Source of the DNA: Palleronia caenipelagi
GTDB lineage: Bacteria > Pseudomonadota > Alphaproteobacteria > Rhodobacterales > Rhodobacteraceae
Length of the DNA stretch: 64,000 nucleotides
Direction of reading: 5' to 3'
Assembly (NCBI RefSeq): GCF_007004065.1
Contig: NZ_VFSV01000004.1
Location: 62,001-126,000, forward strand
Positions 1 to 8,604 of this stretch are shown here, piece by piece (position 1 is the first letter of the stretch; each line of letters begins with the position of its first letter). Position numbers and translations under genes: made by a program. Below the pieces are notes generated by a model. That model saw only the letters and a list, made by a program, of their open reading frames with translations. It did no database searches and was not told where the DNA came from.

Positions 1-381
1 AATGTGACAACACCGCCGCAGCAGTTCGCTCTGCCGGAAGCGCCCGTGTCGGTTCTTTGAGAACGTAGAATGGTCGGGGATCTTGTCCGAAAGATCGAGG
101 CGGCAGAACCACCGGTACGCGAGGTTCAGATGGACCTCCTCGCACAGCCTGCGCTCGGAGCGGATCCCGAAGCAGTACCCCACCAAAAGCATCCGGATCA
201 GTAGCTCAGGATCAACGGAAGGGCGGCCAGTTTGGCTATAGAAATCGGCGAGATGGGACCGGAGACCGCTCAGGTCGACGAACCGGTCAATCGATCTCAG
301 CAGATGGTTCTGAGGGACGTGATCTTCCAGTGAGACCTCGTAGAACAGCGCCAGCTGCGCTTCCTGCCTCGGTCCCATCAT
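1..381 (-). CDS. IS1182-family (IS5-like) transposase, N-terminal part
   Basis: Transposase N-terminal region. The translation starts MMGPRQEAQLALFYEVSLED and continues through RSIDRFVDLSGLRSHL, GRPSVDPELLIRMLLVGYCF, RSERRLCEEVHLNLAYRWF and IPDHSTFSKNRHGRF. These are characteristic of the DUF772 and N-terminal section of IS1182-type DDE transposases. The frame is open for all 127 codons visible and has no stop, so this copy may be intact. The catalytic DDE residues lie beyond the window. Two adjacent ATG codons (381 and 378) can serve as start; a GGGAGGATCAGCG stretch upstream gives a ribosome site. Its insertion truncated the neighbouring membrane-protein gene. Confidence 0.85.
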   Translation of the reverse strand, partial: MMGPRQEAQLALFYEVSLEDHVPQNHLLRSIDRFVDLSGLRSHLADFYSQTGRPSVDPELLIRMLLVGYCFGIRSERRLCEEVHLNLAYRWFCRLDLSDKIPDHSTFSKNRHGRFRQSELLRRCCHI

Positions 382-453
382 CGCTGATCCTCCCGCTCTA
401 CAACAGAAGTGAATCAGCGAACGACACCTCAATCAAGCAAGAGTTTTTCAACA
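1..453 (-). mobile_element. IS1182-type insertion sequence, partial (runs off left edge)
   Basis: The minus-strand coding part begins at 381 and continues past position 1. The tip of the element is placed near 453, where the minus strand reads TGTTGAAAAACTC, a common type of IS terminal sequence. Right next to this, a membrane-protein gene is cut off. Only one end is in the window, so target-site duplication cannot be checked. The exact tip could be off by a few bases. Confidence 0.7.
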
Positions 454-1144
454 AAATACGCCAACTGCTGATATTGGTCGATTTCGCCCATCATCGCCCG
501 AATGCCCGTCTCAGCATTTTCCAGACCGCCATCGGCCACGGTGGCAGTGACCTCGGCGACAATCGCTTCCTGTCGCGCCCAGGTCTCTGCGGTCAGGCGA
601 TCCGCTATGAACCCGGAGCAAAGGAACGCCAGCGGAATTCCGAGCGCCAGAAAAGCCCCGTACACCCCGAGGCTGCGGGGCACGCCGCCGAGTGGCCTCT
701 CCCGACCGCTCGCCAGCACCGCGGCCCAGACGAGGCTGGCCCCGCGACCAAGGCGAACCCCACCGCGGCCAGCGGTCCCATGGCGACCGCCAGCACGCCC
801 GAGACCAGCATCACCGCGAACACGACGCCCGCGATCCGCTCGATGGTGTCGTCGATGGGCTCCAGCACTTTCAGCGGTTGCGCCGATCCCTGCCCCACCA
901 CCGACACCCCGACCTCGACCTCCTGCGCTGAGGAGAGGAAGGCGTTGAGCGTCCGAAGGGTGACGTATGTCGCGGAGGCCCCGATCGAGATGCGCGTTGC
1001 ATAATCCACCGCCCGGGTGGTGCTGGGCAGGGTCCGGGACGCGAACGCCGCCCCGATGGACAGGGCGGCGATCACGATCAGTGCGATGAGTCCGGCTTTG
1101 CGGCGGTCAGCCGTCGGCGCGGATGGTCGCGTTTTTGGGGTCAT
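454..1144 (-). pseudogene. Roseobacter-type membrane protein, frameshifted and truncated by IS
   Basis: Remains of an inner-membrane protein gene. The preferred start is ATG at 1144, overlapping the end of the upstream flavoprotein gene by 38 bases. An N-terminal hydrophobic helix (LIALIVIAALSIGAAFA) follows a short charged leader. Then come TYVTLRTLNAFLSSAQEVEV, a second hydrophobic segment (IAGVVFAVMLVSGVLAVAMG) and a third after the frameshift (VYGAFLALGIPLAF). The frame breaks at a run of four C on the plus strand at about 740-743. Adding one base rejoins ALVAG to ASLVWAAVLASGRERP, so a one-base deletion is the simplest cause. The 3' end is lost at the IS tip near 453; the last codons before the stop at 429 are IS sequence. 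The function of the family is unknown to me. Confidence 0.75.
740..743 (-). other. Frameshift site in a C4 run
   Basis: The two minus-strand frames of the membrane-protein remnant join here if one base is added to the GGGGCC stretch of the coding strand. Homopolymer position means a sequencing error is possible, although the gene is already dead from the IS insertion. Confidence 0.65.
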
Positions 1145-3611
1145 AGGGCGAGTCCTCGGTGACTTCGGCATCATAAAGCTCGCGGAACATCCGCACCTTG
1201 AGCTTCGTGCCCGGCACCGCGAGATCGGGACGGACATAGCCCATGCCGATAGATTTGCCAAAGGCCACGGAATAGCCCCCGGAGGTCAGACGCCCGATCT
1301 TTTCGTCCCCCAGATAGAGCGCCTCACGCCCCCAGGGATCAGCGTCCTCAGGTCCGTCAATCAGCAGCGTCACGCATTTTGAACGGATGCCGGTTTCTTT
1401 CATAGCCGCTTTGCCGTGGAACTCCTTGGACAGATCGACAAAGCGCGGCAGATCGGCCTCCAGCGGCGTCGCGTCGCGGCCCAGTTCGTTGCCAAAGGCG
1501 CGGTAGGATTTCTCCTGCCGCAGCCAGTTCTGCGCCCGCGCGCCGACCAGTTTGAGCCTGTGCTTTTCACCCGCGGCCATCAGCTGATCCCAGAGATAGC
1601 TTTGCATCTCGATCGGATGGTGCAGCTCCCAGCCGAGCTCGCCCGTATATGCGACGCGGATGGCATGGACCGGGCACATGCCCAACTCGATATCGCGCGC
1701 CGACAGCCACGGAAAGCGCTTGTTGGACAGGGCCGTCTCGGGCTCGGGGTCCTTGATCAGCTCCTTCAGCACATCACGGGATTTCGGCCCGGCGATGGCG
1801 AACACGCCCCACTGGGTCGTCACATCCTGCACAACCACCATCTGGCCGGTCTCGGCCATGAAGTCCTCGGCGGCCTTCATCAGGTAATCGTGGTCATAGG
1901 CCTGCCAGGCACCAGCGGAGACGAGGTAATACTCCGTCTCGCCCTTGCGCACGATGGTGTATTCGGTGCGCGTCGTGCCTGCGTCGGTCAGCGCGTAGGT
2001 CAGGTTGATCCGGCCGACCTTCGGCAGCTTGTTGCAGGTGAAGTGATCGAGGAAGGCCGTGGCGCCGGGGCCATAAACCCGATGCTTCGCAAAAGCGGTG
2101 GCGTCGACCAAGCCCACACCCTCGCGGATCGCTTTGGCCTCCTCGACCGCGTATTGCCACCAGCCGCCCCGGCGGAAGCTGCGCGCCTCGAAGTCGAAAT
2201 TATCCGCCGCGTCGGTGGGGCCGTAATAGTTCGGACGCTCAAACCCATTCACGCAGCCAAACTGCGCCCCCAGCGCCTTTTGCTGGTTATAGACCGGCCC
2301 GGTGCGCAGGGGACGGCAGGCTTCACGCTCCTCATCGGGGTGGTGGAGGATGTAGACATGCTCATACGCTTCTTCGTTCTTCCGAGCGGCGTATTCCGTG
2401 GTCATCCAGTCCTGCCCGTAGCGCTTGGGATCGAGGGAGGCCATGTCGATCTCGGCCTCGCCCTCGACCATGAGTTGGGCGAGATAGTAGCCCGCGCCCC
2501 CGGCGGCGGTGATGCCAAAGCTGAAGCCCTCGGCCAGCCACATATTCCGCAACCCCGGCGCGGGTCCCAAGAGCGGGTTGCCGTCCGGCGTGTAGCAGAT
2601 AGGGCCATTATAATCGTCCTTCAGCCCCACGGTTTCCGAGGACGGAATCCGGTGGATCATGGACATGTATTCCTCCTCGATCCGTTCCAGATCGAGCGGG
2701 AAGAGGTCGGCGCGGAAGCTGTCGGGCACGCCGTATTCGAACCGTGCGGGCGCGTTACGCTCGTAGGGGCCGAGGATCCAGCCGCCGCGCTCCTCGCGCA
2801 CGTACCATTTCGCATCGGCATCGCGCAGAACCGGGTGCTCGCCGTTCGTCTTGCGGTATTCCACAAGCGCCGGATCGGGCTCTGTGACGATGAACTGGTG
2901 CTCGACCGGAATCGCCGGGGTCTTGATCCCGAGCAGTTTCGCTGTGCGCTGGGCGTGGTTGCCGGTGGCGGTCACCACATGCTCGGCCTCAACGACCATC
3001 TGCTCGTCGGTGGGCACGAGGTTGCCGCCCTTTTCCGCCATCTTCGTCAGAGTGACACGCCACGCGTTCCCGGTCCACTCGTAGCCATCCACCTGCCACT
3101 TGCGCTCGATGGTCACGCCGCGTTGACGAGCGCCCTTGGCCATAGCCATGGTGACATCGGCAGGGTTAATGTAGCCATCGGTCGGGTGATAGATCGCGCC
3201 CACGAGATCGTCGGTGTGGACCAGCGGCCAGCGTTCCTTGATCTGGCCGGGGGTCATCCACTCATAGGGCACACCCACCGTCTCGGCGGTGGAGGCATAG
3301 AGCATGTATTCATCCATCCGCTCCTGGCTCTGGGCCATGCGCAGGTTGCCGACCACAGAGAAGCCCGCGTTCAGCCCGGTCTCTTCCTCCAGCGTCTTGT
3401 AATACTTTATCGAGTAGTCGTGGATGTGGGTCGTCGCATAAGACATGTTAAAATACGGCAGCAGGCCCGCCGCATGCCACGTGGAGCCACTGGTCAGTTC
3501 GTCCCGCTCCAGCAGCACCACATCCTGCCAGCCCGCCTTTGCTAGATGATAGGCAATCGAGGCACCCACGGCACCGCCACCGACTACAAGAGCTTTCACA
3601 TGGGACTTCAT
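1107..3611 (-). CDS. FAD-dependent oxidoreductase fused to GcvT-like domain (dimethylglycine/sarcosine dehydrogenase-like)
   Basis: An 834-residue two-part enzyme expected to oxidatively demethylate an N-methylated amine and pass the C1 unit to tetrahydrofolate. Residues about 5-400 form a DAO-type FAD domain with dinucleotide motif VVGGGAVGASIAYHL (9-23). SGSTWHAAGL follows at 41-50, and its His46 matches the histidine that carries covalent FAD in dimethylglycine/sarcosine dehydrogenases. A linker region leads to the C-terminal folate-binding GcvT-like domain (about 450-820; GELGWELHHP, MGYVRPD). Total length fits this family. GGGAGG lies 7 bases before the ATG. Relatives act on dimethylglycine, sarcosine or other methylated compounds, so the substrate is not settled here. 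The gene downstream is the IS-broken membrane protein. Confidence 0.85.
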   Translation of the reverse strand: MKSHVKALVVGGGAVGASIAYHLAKAGWQDVVLLERDELTSGSTWHAAGLLPYFNMSYATTHIHDYSIKYYKTLEEETGLNAGFSVVGNLRMAQSQERMDEYMLYASTAETVGVPYEWMTPGQIKERWPLVHTDDLVGAIYHPTDGYINPADVTMAMAKGARQRGVTIERKWQVDGYEWTGNAWRVTLTKMAEKGGNLVPTDEQMVVEAEHVVTATGNHAQRTAKLLGIKTPAIPVEHQFIVTEPDPALVEYRKTNGEHPVLRDADAKWYVREERGGWILGPYERNAPARFEYGVPDSFRADLFPLDLERIEEEYMSMIHRIPSSETVGLKDDYNGPICYTPDGNPLLGPAPGLRNMWLAEGFSFGITAAGGAGYYLAQLMVEGEAEIDMASLDPKRYGQDWMTTEYAARKNEEAYEHVYILHHPDEEREACRPLRTGPVYNQQKALGAQFGCVNGFERPNYYGPTDAADNFDFEARSFRRGGWWQYAVEEAKAIREGVGLVDATAFAKHRVYGPGATAFLDHFTCNKLPKVGRINLTYALTDAGTTRTEYTIVRKGETEYYLVSAGAWQAYDHDYLMKAAEDFMAETGQMVVVQDVTTQWGVFAIAGPKSRDVLKELIKDPEPETALSNKRFPWLSARDIELGMCPVHAIRVAYTGELGWELHHPIEMQSYLWDQLMAAGEKHRLKLVGARAQNWLRQEKSYRAFGNELGRDATPLEADLPRFVDLSKEFHGKAAMKETGIRSKCVTLLIDGPEDADPWGREALYLGDEKIGRLTSGGYSVAFGKSIGMGYVRPDLAVPGTKLKVRMFRELYDAEVTEDSPYDPKNATIRADG

Positions 3612-3835
3612 CGCCCGCCTCCCTATGACTTTGGGCCTGCTCTAGCGAGTCAGACGCGAAAGACGAAAGGTATGTCCGACGCAACGGTGCAAAAAACCGA
3701 CATGGGGGCTCGGGTCTGTTTCTTTGATGCCTCTGAACAGTATGAAAAAGTGGCGTTTAATATGACAGACTTGCAGCAGTGCTAGGGCGCAGCTAAGACA
3801 ATTTTACTGAACCTCAAAGTAGAAATGGTAACTCC

Positions 3836-3988
3836 ATGAACAAGTTTATCGTGATTTTAGTGGCATTCACCACAATCGCCGGCTGCGGTGGCACCAGCAC
3901 CAGAACAGCCGATGTAGGAAAAACGATTGTTTATCCTGACGGTAGCGGGGAATTCGTCTTTCATGGGGATCAGGCGGTCGGTCGCTGA
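3836..3988 (+). CDS. Small lipoprotein, 50 aa
   Basis: A short reading frame beginning MNKFIVILVAFTTIAGC. The signal sequence is ideal for lipoprotein export: Lys3, a hydrophobic core, then lipobox T-I-A-G-Cys17. The mature part would be only about 34 residues (GGTSTRTADVGKTIVYPDG and on). AT content is higher than in the neighbours. No strong Shine-Dalgarno is visible before the ATG, which lowers confidence. A terminator follows about 95 bases downstream. A second frame from 3963 overlaps its 3' end. The protein may therefore be a complete mini-lipoprotein or the front half of a longer one split by a frameshift. No known family recognised. Confidence 0.6.
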   Translation: MNKFIVILVAFTTIAGCGGTSTRTADVGKTIVYPDGSGEFVFHGDQAVGR

Positions 3989-4091
3989 AGCTGCCATCCT
4001 GACGCAACAGCCTCTCGCAGCACAGACGCTCGTCCTCTGCGAATCAAGCATAAGAGACTGGTGCGTTAACCAAATCTTCTTGAAGGGGTGA
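3963..4091 (+). CDS. Possible overlapping small ORF or shifted C-terminus of the lipoprotein, 42 aa
   Basis: This frame opens with ATG inside the lipoprotein gene and stops exactly at the foot of the terminator hairpin. It reads like ordinary protein (ILTQQPLAAQTLVLCESSI, then DWCVNQIFLKG). Two explanations fit. It may be a translationally coupled second peptide. Or the lipoprotein gene may have suffered a frameshift near 3960-3985 and this is its true C-terminal half, with two cysteines that could form a disulfide. I cannot decide between them from this sequence. Confidence 0.35.
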   Translation: MGIRRSVAEAAILTQQPLAAQTLVLCESSIRDWCVNQIFLKG

Positions 4092-4117
4092 TCGGGAAAT
4101 ATGCGATCGCCCCTTTT
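4084..4117 (+). terminator. Rho-independent terminator
   Basis: An 11-base-pair stem (AGGGGTGATCG at 4084-4094 with CGATCGCCCCT at 4104-4114, one G-T wobble), a 9-base loop, then TTTT. It closes the transcript of the small lipoprotein. Confidence 0.85.
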
Positions 4118-4243
4118 GCGTTAAACGGCCGCGTTCAGCCTCAGCGGCCCACATGCGCTGCAGAGCCGAGCAGAGGTTCTCTCGGCTCTCGCGGACAACC
4201 CAGAGTGCGCGACCACCAGACAGCGCAAGTGACATATCGCTAC

Positions 4244-5749
4244 CTACGTCTCAGGGCGCGGCGCATCGGATCCATAGGGCGGCTTTTGCAGCGGCAGAGG
4301 CGGGAACCAGTCGGGCACGACCCCCTCGGACGCGCGGGTTTCCAACGGTGCTATCCAAGTGTCCGCGCGGAACAGATGGCGCTCAGTCTCCGTCAGGTCC
4401 ACCTCGGGGTCGATCATTGGCTGGGCTGGGCGTCCGTTGAATGCCACGGTGTAGCGGGCATAGACCTCGGCTTCGGACCAGCCCACAACTGTGATCAGCC
4501 GATGCTCCAGCCAGATCGCAAACTCGCGGGACAGATCTGGCCGGGTCATCACGTAGCGCGCTTTTCGCTTACCAACGATGACGATGGGATCCAGAAAAAC
4601 CTCCTCGCCTGTCTGAGGGTTGACCGCCAGATAGCCGCCCTCGGCCGCGCGGTCGTAAACCCGCATTCTCCAAGAGAACCGATGCCCCTCGCCGGTCCAG
4701 CCCACGAGGTTCGGAAACATCGCCTGCCGCACCGGCAGAAGCAGCTGGATCGCAAACCAGACGATCAGCAACGCCAGAAAGCCCATGCGCACGGGTGCAA
4801 ATGCCGCGGGCTCTGTCCGCGTCGGAGCAGGATCTGTGCCGCCCACAACACCCGTGATCCGACGCCAGAGTTGCGACGGCCAGTCGGGGTCGAAAAAGAT
4901 CAGCGTGATCGCGATGGTCAGCCACGGAAAGATCCCGATGTTGAACATGGCCGCGTTCGACATGTGAAAGAAAGTGTAGATACAGAACTGGGCCAGTCGC
5001 GTCTTGCGCCAGAGGAGCAGCGGCGCGCCGATCACATGCAATGCCACGACGCCCCATGACGCCAGAACGATCATCCCGTCACTGTCGAACAGCGGGCCGT
5101 AAAAAACGTCGCCCTGATTAGCGGGCAGCCATTTCAGCAGAGGTTGCCCCCGCAGCCAGTCATCCGTGATCTTTACCAGGCCGGCATAGATCAGAATGAT
5201 TTCTGTTTGCAGCTTCAGCGCAGCAACGGGCCAGCGGGGGATCCACTCCGACCGTTTCACCAAACCGAACAGCGCATCAAGCGACCACATCCTGTTCGCT
5301 GGCGCGAGAGCCAGGAAAAACGCGTAAAGCAGCACCATATAGTTGTGGTTCAGGTACTGTGCCCGGTCGAGCAGGAAAAAGTACCCAAACGACAACAGGA
5401 AGGCCACGATTGCGACGCGATAGAACAGCCCCAGTGTCACAAGCGCCGCCGACAGCCCGACCACCCCCCAGGCGACGTAAATCCAAGGCTCGGGCAGCGG
5501 TTTGACGAAGTCGAAATACGGAAAGTTGACCGGACTCAGCACATAGTAGCGGTAAATGCGCTCCGCATCCACGTAGCGGAAGTAGTCCCAGACGAGGATC
5601 AGACCAAAAAGGATCCGCGTTACGGCGAGCGACTGACCGGAAATCGGCATCGAAAGCCACGCACGCAATCTGTCAGTTTTCTCGGAGAGGTGCATCTTGA
5701 GGCCGTCCCGCTTCGTGTTGGTCGTCGACTCAGGGGTGTAACCGACCAT
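4244..5749 (-). CDS. HTTM-domain membrane protein (vitamin K-dependent gamma-carboxylase-like)
   Basis: A 501-residue polytopic inner-membrane protein of the HTTM type, the horizontally transferred membrane domain related to vertebrate gamma-glutamyl carboxylase. The first half has several hydrophobic helices, including AVTRILFGLILVWDYFRYV, AALVTLGLFYRVAIVAFLLS and LYAFFLALAPANRMWSLDA. The last third is soluble (FSWRMRVYDRAAEGGYLAV, then TETERHLFRADTWIAPLET), as in family members. The bacterial function is unproven. The divergent neighbour is a DCC (DUF393) protein; these two families are frequently adjacent or fused, supporting a joint role. Start could be 5749 or the internal ATG at 5695; the first 18 residues are hydrophilic and may not be translated. 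Confidence 0.8.
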   Translation of the reverse strand: MVGYTPESTTNTKRDGLKMHLSEKTDRLRAWLSMPISGQSLAVTRILFGLILVWDYFRYVDAERIYRYYVLSPVNFPYFDFVKPLPEPWIYVAWGVVGLSAALVTLGLFYRVAIVAFLLSFGYFFLLDRAQYLNHNYMVLLYAFFLALAPANRMWSLDALFGLVKRSEWIPRWPVAALKLQTEIILIYAGLVKITDDWLRGQPLLKWLPANQGDVFYGPLFDSDGMIVLASWGVVALHVIGAPLLLWRKTRLAQFCIYTFFHMSNAAMFNIGIFPWLTIAITLIFFDPDWPSQLWRRITGVVGGTDPAPTRTEPAAFAPVRMGFLALLIVWFAIQLLLPVRQAMFPNLVGWTGEGHRFSWRMRVYDRAAEGGYLAVNPQTGEEVFLDPIVIVGKRKARYVMTRPDLSREFAIWLEHRLITVVGWSEAEVYARYTVAFNGRPAQPMIDPEVDLTETERHLFRADTWIAPLETRASEGVVPDWFPPLPLQKPPYGSDAPRPET

Positions 5750-5824
5750 CCGCGACTTTCAACCGCAAAGGGTGCCGCCCCCTGCCCCGATGACAAGACC
5801 TCAAAATCTTGATAACGGCGTCGC

Positions 5825-6244
5825 ATGACCAACCAGCACCTCCCTGATCCGACCGGCGCCGCGCCTCTGACCATCGTCTACGACGGGGATTGTCCATTTT
5901 GTGCCAGCTATGTGCGCATGGTGCGTCTACGGGAAACGACCGGGCCTGTCGAAATGGTGAATGCGCGGGAAGACCATCCCATCCTGTCCGAGATCCGCGC
6001 CCGCAACCTGGATCTCGATCAGGGTATGGTCGTGCGCTATGGGGATCAGTTCTACTACGGGTCCGACGCGATCAGCGCCATTTCACTGCTCTCCACGCGA
6101 TCGGGCCTGTTCAACCGGGCCATGCGCGCGGTGTTTGAGCATCCGGGGCGTGCGCGGGTGCTCTATCCGTGGATGGTCAAGGGGCGCAACACGACGCTGC
6201 GCCTCCTGCGCCGCAAACCGATCAGCGCCTCCGTGGATCGCTGA
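5825..6244 (+). CDS. DCC family thiol-disulfide oxidoreductase-like protein (DUF393)
   Basis: A 139-residue protein with the family hallmark YDGDCPFCASYVRM (residues 19-32), holding Asp20, Cys23 and Cys26 in a C-x-x-C arrangement. Later family features are the GSDAISAISLLS stretch and the short basic C-terminus (NTTLRLLRRKP). The family has a thioredoxin-like fold and is assumed to do thiol redox chemistry; the substrate is unknown. It is transcribed away from the HTTM gene across a 75-base gap. Its stop lies 10 bases from the converging aldehyde dehydrogenase gene. No signal peptide is seen, so it should act on the cytoplasmic side. Confidence 0.85.
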   Translation: MTNQHLPDPTGAAPLTIVYDGDCPFCASYVRMVRLRETTGPVEMVNAREDHPILSEIRARNLDLDQGMVVRYGDQFYYGSDAISAISLLSTRSGLFNRAMRAVFEHPGRARVLYPWMVKGRNTTLRLLRRKPISASVDR

Positions 6245-6254
6245 CCGGAGCGGC

Positions 6255-8597
6255 TCAGGCCCCGTAAGGTACCCAGATATTTTTGACCTGAGTGGCCCTG
6301 GCGAGGAAGTCGCGGCTTTGCCCTTCGGACCCAGCCCAATCGCGGGCGCCGTCGGCTTCGGTCCAGACCTGTTTGAGGTTGCCGGCGCTGTCTGCCTCGA
6401 CCTGTTTGCGCGCGCTGCCCACATACCACAGGGCATCCACCCCGTCATGCTGGGCCAGCACCCGCGCCAGCTCATCGCGCGGCCCGGTGACGATGTTCAC
6501 GACGCCCGCCGGGATGTCCGACGTCTCGATGACCTGATAGAGATCGGTGGCGCTGAGCGGGTGGGTCTGAGACGGTACCGCCACGACGCGGTTGCCCATG
6601 GCAAGCGCGGGCAGCATGAGTGACAGGAGCCCCGCCAGCGGCGCCTCCGTCGGGGCGACCACACCCATGACGCCCAGAGGCTCGTGCATCGCCAGCGTCA
6701 CATGACCCGATACCGTGTTATGCACGGCACCGTCGAATTTATCGGCCCAGGCGGCGTATCTGAAGCACCGCGCAATGGCGGCCTCAACCTCCGCACGGGC
6801 GGTTTTCTCCTTCGTGCCGGAGGCAGTCAGGCGGGCGGTGAACTCCTCCGCCCGGGCCGAGAGGTTCTCGCCCAGATAATAGAGGATCTGCGCCCGCTGG
6901 TGGCCAGTCGTGTTCGCCCAGCCGCTGGCCTTGGCGGCAGCTTCGACGGCGTTGCGGATATCCTTGCGACTGCCGAGGGCGGCAAGACCAATGGGACCCT
7001 TCGCGCCATTCACCTGATAGACATAGCCGCTGTCGGGGCGGGCTTGCTTGCCGCCGATGAACAGCTTGGCCGTACGGTCCAGCGCGGCGCCGGTGGGGCC
7101 GCCGGGAACCGGGTCGAGGGCAGGCAGATCAGTCTCCTGACCCGTGCGGGCGGGGCTGCGCATATAGGCCGCCATGCCCTCGCGCCCGCCTTCGCGGCCA
7201 TAGCCGCTCTCGCGGTAGCCGCCAAACCCGGCGGCGGCGTCGAACAGATTGGTGCCGTTGACCCAGATCACCCCGGCCTTCACCTGACGGGCGATGTCGA
7301 GGGCCTGTGTGATGCCTTCAGACCAGATCGACGCGGCGAGCCCGTAGCGGGTGTTGTTGGCCAGCGCCACGGCGTCATCGGGCGTGCGGAAGGGCGTGAT
7401 CGTGACCACGGGGCCGAAGATTTCCTCGGTCGAGAGGACGGAGGCGGGCTGTGCGTTCGTGATGATGGTCGGCGGGTAAAAGCACCCCTCAGGCGCGGCG
7501 CCCTGGTGGATCTCCGCCCCCTCGGCGCGTCCCTGCGCCACCAGCTCCGCGATACGGTCGCGTTGCACGGGGTGGACGATGGCGCCGATATCGGTGTTTT
7601 TGTCCAGAGGGTTGCCGACGGTGAGACGGGCCATGCGGGCCTTCAGCCGTTCGGTAAAGCGCGCCTCAATGGCCTCGGCCACCAGCACCCGGGACCCGGC
7701 ACAACAGACCTGCCCCTGATTGAACCAGATCGCGTCCACGACGCCCTCTACCGCAGCATCGAGATCGGCGTCCTCGAAAACGATAAAGGGGGATTTGCCG
7801 CCCAGTTCGAGCGTCAGCCCCTTGCCCGAGCCAGCGGTCTGGCGGCGCAGGATCTTGCCCACCTCGGTCGAGCCGGTGAAGGCGAGCTTGTCCACGCCGT
7901 CATGCCCCGCGATGGCCGCGCCGGTTGCGCCGTCGCCGGTGACAATGTTCAGCACCCCAGCAGGCAGGCCACATTCGGCGGCGATTTCGGCGAAGGCGAG
8001 CGCGGTCAGGGGCGTGTATTCGGCGGGCTTCAGCACCACCGTGTTGCCCGCCGCGAGGGCCGGGGCAACCTTCCACGCCAGCATCAGCAGCGGGAAGTTC
8101 CACGGGATGATCTGGCCACAGACGCCCCAGGGTTGCCGGTCCGGGAATTCCTCGGCCACCAGCTCGGCCCAGCCCGCATGGTGGTAGAAATGGCGGGCGA
8201 CGAGTGGGATATCCGCGTCGCGGGATTCGCGGATCGGCTTACCATTATCGAGGCTCTCCAGCACGGCGAGAAACCGCGCGTGCTGTTGCACATGGCGGGC
8301 CAGCGCGTAGAGGTGCCGTGCCCGCTGATGGCCCTGTAGACCGGCCCATTTGGGCTGCGCCTTACGCGCGGCAGCCACGGCAGCGTCCACGTCGGCGGTG
8401 GTCCCCTGGGTCACGCGGGCGATCTCGCCGCCAGTGGCGGGGTTCGTGACGGCAAAGGTTTCGCCGGCCCCGGTGAATGTACCATCAATGAAATGGCCAA
8501 AGCCGGCCTCGTGCCGCCCCAGCCAGTCCTGCACGATGTCCTGCGCCTCGGGGGCGGGGCCGTAGTCCATATCGGTCATGATCTCGGAAATCTTCAT
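6255..8597 (-). CDS. Aldehyde dehydrogenase with a second, degenerate ALDH domain (780 aa)
   Basis: NAD(P)-dependent aldehyde oxidation, probably of acetaldehyde released by DeoC just upstream. Residues about 30-480 are a complete ALDH: PWNFPLLM (165-172), Glu264 in LELGGKSP, and catalytic Cys298 in NQGQVCCAGSR. Residues about 500-780 form a second ALDH-like half with APTEAPLAGLLSLM, but I see no cysteine at the catalytic place (SAGNLKQVWTEADGARDW). The second half therefore looks structural or oligomerising. Start chosen at MKISEIM (8597) with GAGGA just upstream. The start is 7 bases from the deoC stop, so the two should be translated from one mRNA. Double-length ALDHs paired with deoC are known in Rhodobacteraceae. 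Confidence 0.88.
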   Translation of the reverse strand: MKISEIMTDMDYGPAPEAQDIVQDWLGRHEAGFGHFIDGTFTGAGETFAVTNPATGGEIARVTQGTTADVDAAVAAARKAQPKWAGLQGHQRARHLYALARHVQQHARFLAVLESLDNGKPIRESRDADIPLVARHFYHHAGWAELVAEEFPDRQPWGVCGQIIPWNFPLLMLAWKVAPALAAGNTVVLKPAEYTPLTALAFAEIAAECGLPAGVLNIVTGDGATGAAIAGHDGVDKLAFTGSTEVGKILRRQTAGSGKGLTLELGGKSPFIVFEDADLDAAVEGVVDAIWFNQGQVCCAGSRVLVAEAIEARFTERLKARMARLTVGNPLDKNTDIGAIVHPVQRDRIAELVAQGRAEGAEIHQGAAPEGCFYPPTIITNAQPASVLSTEEIFGPVVTITPFRTPDDAVALANNTRYGLAASIWSEGITQALDIARQVKAGVIWVNGTNLFDAAAGFGGYRESGYGREGGREGMAAYMRSPARTGQETDLPALDPVPGGPTGAALDRTAKLFIGGKQARPDSGYVYQVNGAKGPIGLAALGSRKDIRNAVEAAAKASGWANTTGHQRAQILYYLGENLSARAEEFTARLTASGTKEKTARAEVEAAIARCFRYAAWADKFDGAVHNTVSGHVTLAMHEPLGVMGVVAPTEAPLAGLLSLMLPALAMGNRVVAVPSQTHPLSATDLYQVIETSDIPAGVVNIVTGPRDELARVLAQHDGVDALWYVGSARKQVEADSAGNLKQVWTEADGARDWAGSEGQSRDFLARATQVKNIWVPYGA

Positions 8598-8604
8598 CTG
8601 GTCC

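Noticed and set aside
1416-3545. 709-codon open frame opposite the flavoprotein gene
   Set aside because: Mirror frame caused by GC-rich codon use of the real minus-strand gene; no family motifs and no ribosome site.
6684-8339. 551-codon open frame opposite the aldehyde dehydrogenase
   Set aside because: Antisense shadow; glycine/arginine-rich with no domain.
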